Positions 22,758 to 32,810 of a DNA stretch of 64,000 nucleotides are shown piece by piece (position 1 is the stretch's first letter; the number at the start of each line of letters is the position of its first letter). The DNA is from Algoriphagus sp. TR-M9 (GTDB lineage Bacteria > Bacteroidota > Bacteroidia > Cytophagales > Cyclobacteriaceae): assembly GCF_027594545.1 (NCBI RefSeq), contig NZ_CP115160.1:3419001-3483000 (forward strand). The letters run 5' to 3'. The translations under genes were made by a program, and so were the position numbers. Below the pieces are notes generated by a model that was not told the origin of the DNA, did no database searches, and saw only the letters and a list, made by a program, of their open reading frames with translations.

Positions 22758-23190
22758 AGTCTGCTAAGTGTATTGGAAAATAGAAAATTCTATTCTAAGT
22801 CCTCTAACTAAATTATTCCATTTCTGGGAATGGAACAAGGATATCGCCGGAATGATTAAAAAATCCTGACAAAATATGTCGTATGGGTACCAATTCTAAA
22901 TGATATCGGCCTTGCCTACGCCATTTTTGAAATCCTATCAAAACCCATATTCCAGCTATTGAAATGACCGGCTAGCGCATCGCTCATGCCTACGGCATTA
23001 TTCCCACCATATCATTTATCAGTCCCAAAGGGACGGAAGATATAATTTGTCGAATTCTATCGGTTACCTGCGTCCTTTTTGCCTGGGCATGAATATTTTA
23101 TCCCAACCCCCTTTCTAAACTATCCCTTTTCGGAATACCCTATCCCAAGGCTATTCATCAATTTGAAACCATCACAAAATAAAAAACCAA
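22758..23190. other. Intergenic region with small palindromes
   Basis: Contains a GTCCCAAAGGGAC hairpin near 23023, a form common in Bacteroidota interspersed repeats, and an ATGCCTACGGCAT palindrome near 22988. No gene is seen before 23191. Confidence 0.4.
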
Positions 23191-23451
23191 ATGGAACTCA
23201 ACTTGCACCTTCATCTCTCCGACATCTACTACTCCCCTATTTCATTGGGAGAATCTATTTCCTCTATTCTTCAATCAAACCCATCCCTAACCTTGGAATA
23301 TTTGCTACAGGCACTCGAAATCAACCGGGCACTGATTGCAGCGATGAATAAAGACTGGGCCTCAGAATCTGAAATGTACAGCACTGTTCAGGCTTTGGTC
23401 AACAAACAGAAAGAACTGGAATATCAAGTCAGTCAATTACTCAATCCCTAA
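23191..23451 (+). CDS. Hypothetical protein, first gene of the HEPN cluster
   Basis: An 86-residue, mostly helical soluble protein beginning MELNLHLHLSDIYYSPISLG. No family is recognised. It lies three bases before the next gene, so it is probably the first gene of a four-gene unit ending at 25038. The frame is compact and codon use fits its neighbours. Confidence 0.55.
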   Translation: MELNLHLHLSDIYYSPISLGESISSILQSNPSLTLEYLLQALEINRALIAAMNKDWASESEMYSTVQALVNKQKELEYQVSQLLNP

Positions 23452-23454
23452 ACT

Positions 23455-23733
23455 ATGGAAAACACTTTTAGCACCTGCCGGAAAGCCTTCTGCTGCAGCA
23501 ATCAGCACCAGGCATTTGTCACCTTAAAAGAACTCTTTCAGAATATTGGAGACATTACACACTGGATCAGAAAAATAGAGGAGATACAATGGGCCGTATT
23601 CAACCATGAAATTGACTTTGAAAAGTCACCCCCTGACTCCATGATCTATTCTGGCCAACTCATCCTAAAAATCATTTATTCTGGAATTCATTTACAGGAA
23701 TTCCCAGAGATAAAAAAGCATGACCTATCCTGA
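23455..23733 (+). CDS. Hypothetical protein, second gene of the HEPN cluster
   Basis: A 92-residue protein beginning MENTFSTCRKAFCCSNQHQA, with four Cys or His residues near the N-terminus and a helical remainder. No family is recognised. It follows the previous gene by three bases and precedes the next by about 30. It could be an intact small protein or a fragment of a longer decayed gene. Confidence 0.5.
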   Translation: MENTFSTCRKAFCCSNQHQAFVTLKELFQNIGDITHWIRKIEEIQWAVFNHEIDFEKSPPDSMIYSGQLILKIIYSGIHLQEFPEIKKHDLS

Positions 23734-23763
23734 GAGCACATAGCTGATGGCTGGACAGAAAGT

Positions 23764-24051
23764 TTGTTTAGAAAGCAATCTGGAATATTAACGATACCTC
23801 AATTACTGAAGCATTTGCCCAGGACGCTTTCTGTAGAAGAGGTTTTAAACCCATCTGATTTTCTTCGAAAGTTTTACCTCAAACACTCACTTAAAAAATG
23901 GATCAGACGCTGGAATCAGTTCCGGGAGATGGCCTTTTATAGCTATTCCATCTTTGATGGAGACGAAGGTGAATACCTAGAAGACTTCAACTACTTTCTC
24001 AAACTGACAGAGGCTTGTTATTTGATCCATTCAAGGTATTCTCCCATTTAA
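23764..24051 (+). CDS. Hypothetical protein, third gene of the HEPN cluster
   Basis: A 95-residue protein with a basic middle (LKHSLKKWIRRWNQFREM) and an acidic C-terminal part (FDGDEGEYLEDFNYFLKLTE). I do not recognise a family, though the last 40 residues recall helical segments found in Bacteroidota mobile-element regulators. It ends 12 bases before the HEPN-like gene. Confidence 0.5.
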   Translation: MFRKQSGILTIPQLLKHLPRTLSVEEVLNPSDFLRKFYLKHSLKKWIRRWNQFREMAFYSYSIFDGDEGEYLEDFNYFLKLTEACYLIHSRYSPI

Positions 24052-24063
24052 AACCACTGACAT

Positions 24064-25038
24064 ATGTTCCAACTTAATTTCAAACACAGCCCCGAAGAAA
24101 TTTTTGATTCCTATTATGAGGAAGATATCAATGCCTACCTCTGGGAAATGCATCAAAGCTGGTTGCTGGAGATAGCAAAGAAGGATCTTACAGATCTGGA
24201 AATCAGCAGTAGGCTTTTCTTTTTTGAATTGCTCATCACACAAGTAAACAAGCAAATGGAGCTGTTTCACGCCAGATTCAATCGCTCCATGAATGAAAAA
24301 AACCAAGAGCTCTGCAAGGCATTGGAATTACTCATCCAACCCAAAGCCATTTATTGGAAAAAAGGGAATGATTTTGCGGACTTCTATTTACTCCTGCCTA
24401 ATCTATCACCGGATCAGCACGACGAGGTAGAAAAGACCATGGGCTTTCTTTGTAGTTCCTCCTCTGAATTTCACATCCATAGCATTGCCTACAGCTATCT
24501 GTCCAAACAACTCGAAGAAGGGACTCCATACTTTTGGAAAGAGTTTTCCCAAACCCAGCCAGTCTATCAATCGGCGGATTTTAAAGGCCTTCCCGAACTT
24601 TCAAAAAGGACCTGGACAGAGATCCAAAAAAAAGCTCTGATACGCTATGATTCAGGGATGAAGAAAGCAGAGGAATTGATGAAGCAAGCTCAGTCCTGTA
24701 AGACAGAAATGAAAGTATTTTTATTGCACCAGGCAGCCGAGCTCTCCCTACGAACTATCCTACAGGCTTGGGAAATGCAGGAAAAGAAAACACATGAAAT
24801 CCGGGTCTTACTCCGCTATGCCGGTAAATATATCCCAGAGCTTACAGAATTGTTTCAGTCTGAGGAAGAGTTAACCTTCTTAAGTCTTCTTGATAAGTCC
24901 TATTCTCAATCCAGATACAAACCCCAATTCAATTGCTGCACATCTGCCACAGAAAAGATAAATGCAATGGTGGGGCAGATCCTAAACCTATGCTTATTGG
25001 AAAGAGAGAAGTTGAGCAATGAGCTTCTTGCAAATTGA
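24064..25038 (+). CDS. HEPN-like domain protein
   Basis: A 324-residue, helix-rich cytosolic protein. The C-terminal third (about residues 190-318) reads as a HEPN domain: FLLHQAAELSLRTILQAW, then THEIRVLLRYAGKYIPEL, then LLDKSYSQSRYKP. The catalytic R-x4-6-H motif of RNase HEPN proteins is not evident, so this may be a binding rather than a cutting version. The N-terminal two thirds match nothing I know. It ends a run of four closely spaced genes. HEPN proteins are common in defence and mobile elements, and this one lies 2.3 kb from a CRISPR locus. Confidence 0.65.
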   Translation: MFQLNFKHSPEEIFDSYYEEDINAYLWEMHQSWLLEIAKKDLTDLEISSRLFFFELLITQVNKQMELFHARFNRSMNEKNQELCKALELLIQPKAIYWKKGNDFADFYLLLPNLSPDQHDEVEKTMGFLCSSSSEFHIHSIAYSYLSKQLEEGTPYFWKEFSQTQPVYQSADFKGLPELSKRTWTEIQKKALIRYDSGMKKAEELMKQAQSCKTEMKVFLLHQAAELSLRTILQAWEMQEKKTHEIRVLLRYAGKYIPELTELFQSEEELTFLSLLDKSYSQSRYKPQFNCCTSATEKINAMVGQILNLCLLEREKLSNELLAN

Positions 25039-25335
25039 ATTCTCGTATTCAAAACCCCAATTCAAGCTTCAAAAGCTGGAGTATAGAATGCTTTTCCACG
25101 GGCTGTAGCGTTAGTTCACAATTAGCTAAAGGCTTATAAAAAAGTTGACAGAAGTAAAAGTTTATACAGGGTTTATCCAAGGTTAATACAAGTATTAAAC
25201 AGATTTTATACAAAAAATTTATGAATAAACACTGAACAATACCAGCTAAAACATTGACCATTAGATGCTTTACCATTTGCTTTTTTAAATGATTTAGCTA
25301 AATTGGATGTAGTTTTACTTCATATTCTAACAACT

Positions 25336-25980
25336 ATGGCTACTCTTTCAGATACAAGCGTAATCCAGCCTCAAGGAAAAGTGGGCGGTTTTACTTTCTA
25401 CAAGCTCAATGGGAAGATCATTATGAGAAGTTTGCCTAGGGCTCCACATAAGAACGGAACTAACCCTACACCATTGCAGAAAGTGTATCAAAACCGACTG
25501 GCAGAAGTCAATGACTATCTCCGTCCGCTTTCAAGGGTTCTGGATTTTGGATACCAGAACTATCTTGATCAAAAGACAGGGATGAATTGGGCTCACACCA
25601 ATGTATCCACCAAAGGATATAATCATAAAGCTAATCCTAGAATCAATCCTGCCTTTTTACAAATAAGCAGGGGAAGTTTATTGGGAGCAGAATCTCCATT
25701 GGCTTTCCGAACCGAGGAGGGTATTTCAATATCCTGGAAGGACAATTCACTAGAGGGCAATGCCAGTGAAGGAGACAGTGTCATGATCCTTTTAAACCAA
25801 CCGGAGTTGCAAAAGCATATATGGATTAAAGAGGCAGGAAGAAGAAATGAGCTACAAGCCTTGGTACAACTTGATGCTGTAGATTCGGAAAATGAATGGG
25901 AAGTATACTTGGCTTTTCATAGACCTCTGAATACCAAAAAAATTATAATCTCTGATTCTATTTACCTGGGAAGAGTATAG
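25336..25980 (+). CDS. DUF6266 family protein
   Basis: A 214-residue protein started at MATLSDTSVIQPQGKVGG; the frame extends 11 codons upstream but that N-terminal start is the family pattern. DUF6266 proteins in Bacteroidota begin with a short strand, then a conserved GK(V)GG..FYK.NGK..MRS.PR segment, followed by a beta-rich domain. The function is unknown. No signal peptide is seen. Confidence 0.78.
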   Translation: MATLSDTSVIQPQGKVGGFTFYKLNGKIIMRSLPRAPHKNGTNPTPLQKVYQNRLAEVNDYLRPLSRVLDFGYQNYLDQKTGMNWAHTNVSTKGYNHKANPRINPAFLQISRGSLLGAESPLAFRTEEGISISWKDNSLEGNASEGDSVMILLNQPELQKHIWIKEAGRRNELQALVQLDAVDSENEWEVYLAFHRPLNTKKIIISDSIYLGRV

Positions 25981-26020
25981 GAGTGTTGTGCATCCCGCTA
26001 TTCAGGAATCGACATCTGAT

Positions 26021-26054
26021 AACCTTTGAGGTTTTTAAAACCTCGAAGGTTTTA
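26021..26054. repeat. REP-like palindrome (GAGGTTTT/AAAACCTC)
   Basis: AACCTTTGAGGTTTT and AAAACCTCGAAGGTT form a nearly perfect hairpin between convergent genes. Related palindromes lie at 5502-5538 and, interrupted, at 43689-43748. Confidence 0.6.
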
Positions 26055-26134
26055 AATCTTTAGAATGAGCTTCAAGATTGCATCCGCGATATTCATTGGG
26101 ATTCGAAGAGCTTAGGAACAGGGAAAGAATTCTG

Positions 26135-27301
26135 CTACTCCATTTCCCTCAGCTCATAAATATAATAGCACTGATAATCCTTCTCAAACTCATGAAGTTC
26201 GGCTTGATCTCCGTATTGTAAATACCTATTTGGCCCCACATTTAACTTAAGACTTCCCGGCAATGTCCACTCGATCTCTTTCCCTAGTAATTTTCCATTC
26301 CTAATTAAAAAGTAAAATCTCTTTTTGGTATGAATTAATTTCTCGCCATCCTTTTTGCCTGCATTTAAAGCTGCCAAATCCAAATCGTCCCCGGTTTGGT
26401 ATCCAACTAAGACCTCATCCCCATTTCCCATCATTTCATCAAAAGCCCCTCCCAGCCTGACATTTTCAGACCTATACTCTTTTACGCTAGTAAAGGAAGC
26501 CTCTTCCATGGGAATATCTTTGATAACATCAGGCTGTATTCTTTTCAGCTGGATTTGATTTACCACTTTGAAATTTTGATTTGGGTCTAGTTGATACAAG
26601 GTGGTATCACCGCGTAAAATGGTGGAAATGTACTTCGATTGAAGGTCAGAAAAATAGACCGGTTTATCCATAAAAGGATAAAACCTACCCGAACGAAATT
26701 TCCCATTTTCATTCAACTTTCCTCCTTTTGAAACAGACCCAGTACGAACATCCAGCAAATGAACCATGTTAAGGGTATCATAATAATCCAAAGGATAAGG
26801 CTGGTAATAGCCATCATTTAGATTTGCGATAGCACTTAACTCACCATTTGAAGATTTAAAAGTGCTGAGATTATCCAAGGAGAAATGAACCAATTTCACT
26901 CTCGGGTTTTGCTCAAATGGAAATTTCCTCAATTGCTTGAAGTCAAGATCATAGACAAAAGCCTTTCCATCTGAGACAAACATAATCTCATCCCCAACAA
27001 ACCCTGCTCTGAGTAGAACCATCCCAAATGCGTCTGGCCCTTCGGACAGCTTATTTTCTGCTACTATTTCCCCATTTTTATCCAGGAGCATGTAATGTCC
27101 TTCCATGCTCATCTGCTTCACGATCAGGTACAATTCTTTTTCATGATGATAGTCAAGAATCCGAACTGTCTCCAGAATATCCGTGACGAGTGAATCTACC
27201 TTCACGAATTCAAATTCCCGGTTTTCATCGGATTTCAATGTCTTTACTCCACATGAAAAAATTATGAATAAAAGACCTATAGAAAAGAATTTAAACTTCA
27301 T
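26135..27301 (-). CDS. Lipoprotein, DUF4221-like
   Basis: A 388-residue protein with a lipobox-type signal (FIIFSCGV, Cys about 17), so probably anchored in the outer or inner membrane after lipidation. The rest is beta-rich with repeated strand patterns (YMLLDKNGEIV, FVYDLDFKQLRKFPF, LLDVRTG) that suggest a propeller. The segment LSEGPDAFGM is typical of Bacteroidota DUF4221/BF3164-type lipoproteins, which I infer as the family. The function is unknown. Confidence 0.7.
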   Translation of the reverse strand: MKFKFFSIGLLFIIFSCGVKTLKSDENREFEFVKVDSLVTDILETVRILDYHHEKELYLIVKQMSMEGHYMLLDKNGEIVAENKLSEGPDAFGMVLLRAGFVGDEIMFVSDGKAFVYDLDFKQLRKFPFEQNPRVKLVHFSLDNLSTFKSSNGELSAIANLNDGYYQPYPLDYYDTLNMVHLLDVRTGSVSKGGKLNENGKFRSGRFYPFMDKPVYFSDLQSKYISTILRGDTTLYQLDPNQNFKVVNQIQLKRIQPDVIKDIPMEEASFTSVKEYRSENVRLGGAFDEMMGNGDEVLVGYQTGDDLDLAALNAGKKDGEKLIHTKKRFYFLIRNGKLLGKEIEWTLPGSLKLNVGPNRYLQYGDQAELHEFEKDYQCYYIYELREME

Positions 27302-27355
27302 ACAATTGTATTTTTAGCTAATCTATTAAATTTTCGTAACAAAGCAAGTCAACAT

Positions 27356-27405
27356 AAAAAAACCTCCCCCAATCCTGATTAGCAAGATTGAAAGAGGTTT
27401 TGTTT
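27356..27405 (-). terminator. Terminator downstream of ettA
   Basis: Complementary arms around a short loop (AACCTC and GAGGTT with an inner CAATCTTGCT/AGGATTG stem) are flanked by A and T runs on both sides, so it can work in the ettA direction. Confidence 0.65.
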
Positions 27406-27469
27406 TAGACTGCTTCGTACCTCGCTGTGACGAAACAATTTTCAGCTTTTTGAATTCAGCTTTCAGACT

Positions 27470-29149
27470 TTATTTCAAATTCTTATACCGAATCCTCCTC
27501 GGTTCCACATCGCCCAGACGCTTCTTCTTGTTCTCTTCATAGTCGGAGAAGTTACCCTCAAACCAAACCACCTGAGAATCCCCTTCAAAGGCCAGAATAT
27601 GCGTACAGATTCTATCCAGGAACCATCTATCGTGGGAAATGACTACTGCGCATCCACCGAAGTTTTCCAAGGCTTCTTCCAGAGCACGCAGGGTGTTCAC
27701 ATCCAAATCATTGGTAGGCTCATCGAGAAGCAAGAGATTCCCGCCTTCTTTCAGCGTCAAGGCCAAGTGAACCCGGTTTCGCTCTCCACCGGAAAGTACG
27801 CCTACTTTCTTTTCTTGGTCAGCACCTCCAAAATTAAACTTGGATACATAGGCTCTGGCATTCACTTCCTTATTTCCCAGTTTCATCAGCTCATTTCCTT
27901 CAGATATGGTCTCGTAAACCGACTTATTGGGATCTAGTATATCATGTCCTTGATCCACGTAGGCTAGCTGCACCGTTTCACCCACTTCGAAATTCCCAGA
28001 GTCCGGTTTCTCTTGACCTGTTATCAGTTTGAAAAGAGTGGATTTACCTGCTCCGTTTGGTCCGATCACACCTACTATTCCGCCCTGTGGCAAAGCAAAT
28101 GAAAGATCTTCGAACAGCAACTTGTCCCCGTAAGCTTTGGACACCCCATTCACTTCTATGACTTTGGCTCCCAACCTAGGTCCTGGTGGGATGAACAACT
28201 CCAGCTTGGCCTCCTTCTCCTTGGCTTCCTCTCCTACCAGCTTATCATAGGCACTCAGACGGGCTTTACCTTTCGCCTGTCTTGCCTTAGGTGTCATTCT
28301 GATCCATTCCAGTTCCCGCTCCAAGGTCTTCTGACGCTTGGACTCTGTCTTCTCTTCCTGCTTCAATCTATTCTGCTTCTGATCCAGCCAGGAAGAATAA
28401 TTTCCTTTCCAGGGAATACCTTCGCCACGATCCAGCTCAAGAATCCAACCGGCTACATTATCCAAGAAATATCTATCGTGGGTCACCGCAATGACAGTTC
28501 CCTTATAATTCTGCAAGTGCTGCTCCAGCCAATGCACAGATTCCGCATCCAGGTGGTTGGTAGGTTCATCGAGAAGCAACACATCTGGCTCCTGCAGCAG
28601 GAGTCTACAAAGCGCTACCCTTCTTTTTTCACCACCGGACAGATTCTCGACTATGGCATCGCTAGGCGGCAGGCGCAGCGCGTCCATGGCCTTATCCAGC
28701 ATCACATCCAGTTCCCATGCGTTGGCAGCATCCAGCTTCTCCTGTACTTCACCCTGGCGCTCTATGAGTTTGTTCATGGCATCAGGATCTTCCATAAGGG
28801 CAGGATCCATGAATTTCTCGTTGATTTCTTCAAACTCCTTGAGCAATCCTACTGTCTCTGACACAGCTTCTTCTACCACTTCCTTGACGGTTTTGCCGGG
28901 ATCCAGCTTGGGCTCTTGCTCCAGCATACCCACGGAGTAGCCTGGCGACCAGACCACTTGGCCCTGGAATTCCTTATCCATACCGGCGATGATTTTCAAA
29001 AGAGAAGACTTTCCTGAACCGTTCAGACCTAGGACTCCGATTTTGGCACCATAAAAAAATGAGAGATAGATATCTTTGAGGACTTTTTTCTGCGGCGGAT
29101 AAATTTTTGAAACTCCCGCCATGGAAAAGATGATTTTTTCTGAACTCAT
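27470..29149 (-). CDS. ettA: Energy-dependent translational throttle protein EttA (ABC-F)
   Basis: A 559-residue ABC-F ATPase with two nucleotide-binding domains and no membrane part. Walker A motifs are [12 protein letters not shown] and [12 protein letters not shown]; signature motifs are [14 protein letters not shown] and [14 protein letters not shown]; Walker B segments are [11 protein letters not shown] and [11 protein letters not shown]. The linker and the arm insertion are as in EttA, which gates entry of ribosomes into elongation according to the ATP/ADP ratio. Length is normal for the family. Confidence 0.95.
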   Translation of the reverse strand: MSSEKIIFSMAGVSKIYPPQKKVLKDIYLSFFYGAKIGVLGLNGSGKSSLLKIIAGMDKEFQGQVVWSPGYSVGMLEQEPKLDPGKTVKEVVEEAVSETVGLLKEFEEINEKFMDPALMEDPDAMNKLIERQGEVQEKLDAANAWELDVMLDKAMDALRLPPSDAIVENLSGGEKRRVALCRLLLQEPDVLLLDEPTNHLDAESVHWLEQHLQNYKGTVIAVTHDRYFLDNVAGWILELDRGEGIPWKGNYSSWLDQKQNRLKQEEKTESKRQKTLERELEWIRMTPKARQAKGKARLSAYDKLVGEEAKEKEAKLELFIPPGPRLGAKVIEVNGVSKAYGDKLLFEDLSFALPQGGIVGVIGPNGAGKSTLFKLITGQEKPDSGNFEVGETVQLAYVDQGHDILDPNKSVYETISEGNELMKLGNKEVNARAYVSKFNFGGADQEKKVGVLSGGERNRVHLALTLKEGGNLLLLDEPTNDLDVNTLRALEEALENFGGCAVVISHDRWFLDRICTHILAFEGDSQVVWFEGNFSDYEENKKKRLGDVEPRRIRYKNLK

Positions 29150-29281
29150 GCGTTATATTTTTACTTTAAAATTGCACTTAAGAATCAAAGATGGCAAAAA
29201 AACCGCTTTCTTAGGATAAGTGCTTTTGAATTAATTAATTTGCGGAAAATCACAAACCGCCAACTAACCTACTGTATAAGA

Positions 29282-30529
29282 ATGGAACATCCGTATGGAT
29301 ACATCAAGGAAAACAAAGTCTATATAAAGGGTTTTTTGGGTCAGGAAGACAGAATAATCGGTGAAGTAAAAGAAGATGAGGCCTCTACCATTGCCTACTT
29401 TGAGGGCAGATTTGACCAGCTCAAGGAGAAAGTAGAGAAACTCAAGCAAGACATCGCTGAGAACCAAAACAAGGGTTCTTTCTTAATGAAACTCATTCAC
29501 CTACGTGAATCCCTTATGCAAGCTGATGCACTGGGAGACTTCGTTAAATTGATTGAAGACCTTTCCGCTCAGGAAGAGTACCTCAATGAGATTATCCAGT
29601 CCAACCGAACCAAGAACCTTGAGATCAAGAGGGCTTTGATTCAGGAAGCTGAAACCAAGAAAGACGACACCGACTGGAAAGAAACCACAGAATTTTACAA
29701 AGAGCTCAAGCTCCGATGGATCAAAACCGGGCCGGTGGACAAAGAGCATCAGGAGGAAATCGAAACCACCTTCAACGACATAGTCCAGCACTTCTTCGAA
29801 AACAGAAGACATTTCTTCGAGGGACTGGCGCTACAGGCCGAAGAAAACATCAAGGTGTATGAGGCTCTGGTGGTGCAGGCGAGGGAAGCGCATGACTTCC
29901 CAGATGCCAAAACCGCTTTTGAAATCAGCAAGAAAATCCAAAAAGAATGGAAATCCGCCGGGAAAGTGCCAGCTGAAAAGCGTCAACCGCTTTGGGATGA
30001 ATTTTCCAGGCTGAACAATAGGATCTTCTCCAGGTACAAAAGAACCCTGCAGTCTGCCCCGCAGATGAACCCCCGTGAACTCATGCGTAGAGTGGAGGCA
30101 TTGACAGAGGAAATCAAAGGACTGGCCGGTAAGCCAAGCAGCTATGAACTGATCGGCCGGGCCAAAGAAATACAAGGTGAGTGGAGAAAACTACCCGCTA
30201 GAAAGCCTCGCGAGGCAAATCTGCTGGCCAGATCATTTCAGTTTTTCTCCGACATCGTATTTGAGAAAGCATTTCTGGAAAAACTGGTTCATGGAAAATA
30301 TCCTGATTTTGATGAAAAACCCGAATCGGAACAAATTCAGATCAAAACTGCTTTACTCAAAGACTTATTGAAAAGAGATCAAGCGGAACTGGAATCTGCT
30401 CAGGAAAATGCTGAGAATTTCCGTGTGAAATCCAATGACTTTGACATGATGATGAAGAAAAAATTATTCGGCATCAAAAGAAAAGTTGATGTAAAAAATT
30501 ACATTTTAAAACAACTTTCTTTTAAATAA
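29282..30529 (+). CDS. DUF349 domain protein
   Basis: A 415-residue, highly charged helical protein from the ATG at 29282 (MEHPYGYIKENKVYIKGFLG); the open frame begins earlier with a TTG. It contains several DUF349 repeats of about 70 residues, each with a W-x5-G pattern (RWIKTGPVDKEHQEEI, EWKSAGKVPAEKRQPLW, EWRKLPARKPREAN). Bacteroidota proteins of this kind are common and uncharacterised. It diverges from ettA. Confidence 0.85.
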   Translation: MEHPYGYIKENKVYIKGFLGQEDRIIGEVKEDEASTIAYFEGRFDQLKEKVEKLKQDIAENQNKGSFLMKLIHLRESLMQADALGDFVKLIEDLSAQEEYLNEIIQSNRTKNLEIKRALIQEAETKKDDTDWKETTEFYKELKLRWIKTGPVDKEHQEEIETTFNDIVQHFFENRRHFFEGLALQAEENIKVYEALVVQAREAHDFPDAKTAFEISKKIQKEWKSAGKVPAEKRQPLWDEFSRLNNRIFSRYKRTLQSAPQMNPRELMRRVEALTEEIKGLAGKPSSYELIGRAKEIQGEWRKLPARKPREANLLARSFQFFSDIVFEKAFLEKLVHGKYPDFDEKPESEQIQIKTALLKDLLKRDQAELESAQENAENFRVKSNDFDMMMKKKLFGIKRKVDVKNYILKQLSFK

Positions 30530-30561
30530 TCAGTAGATCAGTTATTATTTAAAAAAAAGAA

Positions 30562-30569
30562 TAATTTTG
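30562..30569 (+). promoter_or_regulatory. -7 box upstream of the DUF2795 gene
   Basis: TAATTTTG matches TAnnTTTG exactly, 37 bp before the start codon. A good -33 TTG is not seen. Confidence 0.45.
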
Positions 30570-30606
30570 CAACCCTTAATCTCCGGAACTACTTAAAATA
30601 AACACT

Positions 30607-30828
30607 ATGTACTGGACACTTGAATTAGCTTCCTATTTAGAGGATGCCCCATGGCCAGCCACCAAGGATGAATTAATCGATTATGCCATCCGATCAGGCG
30701 CCCCCATGGAAGTAGTAGAAAACTTACAAGAATTAGAAGACGATGGAGAACCTTATGAGACCATCGAAGAGATTTGGCCGGATTATCCTACCAAAGACGA
30801 CTTCTTCTTCAACGAAGACGAATATTAA
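30607..30828 (+). CDS. DUF2795 family small acidic protein
   Basis: A 73-residue acidic protein: MYWTLELASYLEDAPWPATK, then DELIDYAIRSGAPMEVVENL, and an Asp/Glu-rich tail ending FFFNEDEY. This is the short Bacteroidota version of DUF2795, a small fold of unknown role. It has its own promoter element and a strong terminator, so it is a monocistronic unit. Confidence 0.85.
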   Translation: MYWTLELASYLEDAPWPATKDELIDYAIRSGAPMEVVENLQELEDDGEPYETIEEIWPDYPTKDDFFFNEDEY

Positions 30829-30833
30829 TTACC

Positions 30834-30859
30834 AAAAGCCCTGAGTGATCGGGGCTTTT
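30834..30859 (+). terminator. Terminator after the DUF2795 gene
   Basis: AAAAGCCCTGAGTGATCGGGGCTTTT is a compact stem-loop with a T-rich 3' side directly after the stop codon. Confidence 0.75.
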
Positions 30860-31017
30860 ATCTTTAAATGCCGTTTGGTTCAAGTCACCCCAAGTACTGC
30901 ATTCTTCAGACTGCCTTTCATTTTGGCAGCTTTAATTAAAGATGCAGTCAGAAGACTACAGCTATAAAGGCACAAGCCTGAAGAATTGCGCCATTCATTG
31001 GGACTGAGAACTGAAAA

Positions 31018-31743
31018 CTACAAGCCCAGCACCTGTCTCAACCTCCCATAGCCAGTCTTGCTCACAGGCACTTTCTCTCCTCCACGAAGCAAAACCAGGT
31101 GATTATCCCGCTCATAAGGCTCAATTTTGCTTACTTCATTCAGATTCACCAAAAAGGATCTATGAACCCTCACAAACTTACTTGGGTCCAGCGCCTCCTC
31201 CAGAGACTTCATGGTCATTTTCTTCAGGTATTTTCCTGATGGGCAATGGATCGCTATGTAATCGTCTTCCGCTTCAAAGAATGAGACCTCCCGGGTAGGA
31301 ATTATCTTGATTTCATTTTTCACTCTTACCACCAATCTATTGCTCTTTTCTGCCATATTCCCAAGTTCCCCAGCAGGCAGTCTCTCCTCAGATCTGGTCT
31401 GAAGGTATTTTTCTATGGCCTTGGCAAAACGAGCTGTAGAAAAGGGCTTCAACAAGTAATCTACAGCCATGGCATCAAAAGCCTTCAGGGCATACTGGTC
31501 AAAAGCCGTGGTAAAAATCACTGCCGGTGGCTCTTCTAGCAGCTCCAGCATCTCAAACCCGGTGATTTTGGGCATTTGCACATCCAGAAAAATTAAATCA
31601 GGCTGATGAGCCTGAATTGCTTTTAAGCCCTGAAAACCATCCTGGCATACTGCGAGGATTTCAAACTGCGGGTAAGGTTCGAGATACTCCCGCAAAACAC
31701 TGGAAGCCAAGGGCTCATCATCTATGAGTATGGTTTTAATCAT
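31018..31743 (-). CDS. LytTR-type response regulator
   Basis: A 241-residue two-component response regulator. The receiver domain has the acidic pocket LIDDE and the phosphorylatable Asp 54 in LIFLDVQMP, with Lys in LLKPF. The C-terminal LytTR DNA-binding domain (about 140-241) contains FFEAEDDYIAIH and the VRVHRSFLVNLN motif. It overlaps the kinase gene by four bases, so the pair is coupled. Confidence 0.93.
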   Translation of the reverse strand: MIKTILIDDEPLASSVLREYLEPYPQFEILAVCQDGFQGLKAIQAHQPDLIFLDVQMPKITGFEMLELLEEPPAVIFTTAFDQYALKAFDAMAVDYLLKPFSTARFAKAIEKYLQTRSEERLPAGELGNMAEKSNRLVVRVKNEIKIIPTREVSFFEAEDDYIAIHCPSGKYLKKMTMKSLEEALDPSKFVRVHRSFLVNLNEVSKIEPYERDNHLVLLRGGEKVPVSKTGYGRLRQVLGL

Positions 31744-32780
31744 TTTGGTTGGGGAATTTTTAAAACTACAGTAAAAAGGGAGCCTTCACGTTCGCTTAGG
31801 AGCAGATCCTTCCTCCCAAAAAGTAAAAACAGTCTTCGCTCCACTGAACTCAAGCCAAAACCTGCACCCTGAGGAGTATTTGCATCCGGATCAAAAGGGT
31901 TCTCGATTTTCACGAGCAGATAATTCTGATTCTTCACCGCTTCCAATCTGATTTTTACATCTTCGGTGATTCCATAAAGGCCATGCTTGATCGCATTTTC
32001 AAGTAAGGGCTGAATCAGCAACTGGGGGACCTTAAGCATTTTAGCATCCTCTTCTATAGAGAAATCCACTTGCAGCCGGTGCCCAAACCTTACTCTTTCT
32101 ATGTCCAGATACATTCTCAAGTAAGTCAGCTCTTCTTCCAAAGCTATCCACTTTTGATGGTCTTTTCGAATAGTTCCGCGCAGAAAATCAGAGAGTTGCA
32201 AAACCATCTCTCTGGCTTTTTGGGGCTGGGACACCACCAATGCATTAATGGAATTCAAACTATTAAATAGAAAATGCGGCTGGAGCTGCTGCCTCAGATG
32301 GGAAAGCTCTGCCTCCTTTGCCAGTTCGTTCATCATTACTTCCCTGTTTTTCGCTTCCTTTTGCTCTTCCAGTTTGGAGACTGCCAAAGCCAACAAAGCC
32401 ACCAGGACCTCTGCCATGCCCAGGATAGCCCAGCGAAGCAGGAAGACATCTCTGAGAAAAACAGCATACATTTCATCCTGATCAAAGATCCACTTCAACA
32501 GCTGAAAATGTAGGTAAAGTGCCAGAAAACTATACAGCAAGGGAAAGATCAGTAGCATGCTGTTATTCCTGCCTGTGGGCACATAAAAATCAAAGGTTCT
32601 TTCTATGATACTCACCCCAAAGACAAATAGGAGAGCAAAAACCAGCGCATCTACCAGAGCAGTAGCTTGGTTTATCCCATAGTAGCTGAGCAAACCAAAG
32701 GTAGCAAGGAACCAGATTACTCCGGCTCCTTGAATGATCCAGTTACCTTTGGCGGGATTTGAAAATGCTTTTGAAAACAA
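31740..32780 (-). CDS. LytS-like sensor histidine kinase
   Basis: A 346-residue kinase of the PF06580 type. The N-terminal 150 residues contain about four or five membrane helices. The cytosolic part has the H-box LSHLRQQLQPHFLFNSLNS with the phospho-His, and the N-box PQLLIQPLLENAIKHGLYG, followed by the G-box GAGFGLSSVERRL. It would phosphorylate the LytTR regulator encoded next. The ligand is unknown; the neighbouring LiaF-like gene suggests envelope stress. Confidence 0.92.
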   Translation of the reverse strand: MFSKAFSNPAKGNWIIQGAGVIWFLATFGLLSYYGINQATALVDALVFALLFVFGVSIIERTFDFYVPTGRNNSMLLIFPLLYSFLALYLHFQLLKWIFDQDEMYAVFLRDVFLLRWAILGMAEVLVALLALAVSKLEEQKEAKNREVMMNELAKEAELSHLRQQLQPHFLFNSLNSINALVVSQPQKAREMVLQLSDFLRGTIRKDHQKWIALEEELTYLRMYLDIERVRFGHRLQVDFSIEEDAKMLKVPQLLIQPLLENAIKHGLYGITEDVKIRLEAVKNQNYLLVKIENPFDPDANTPQGAGFGLSSVERRLFLLFGRKDLLLSEREGSLFTVVLKIPQPK

Positions 32781-32810
32781 ACCTATGCGTATTTAGATGG
32801 AGGAAGTTCG

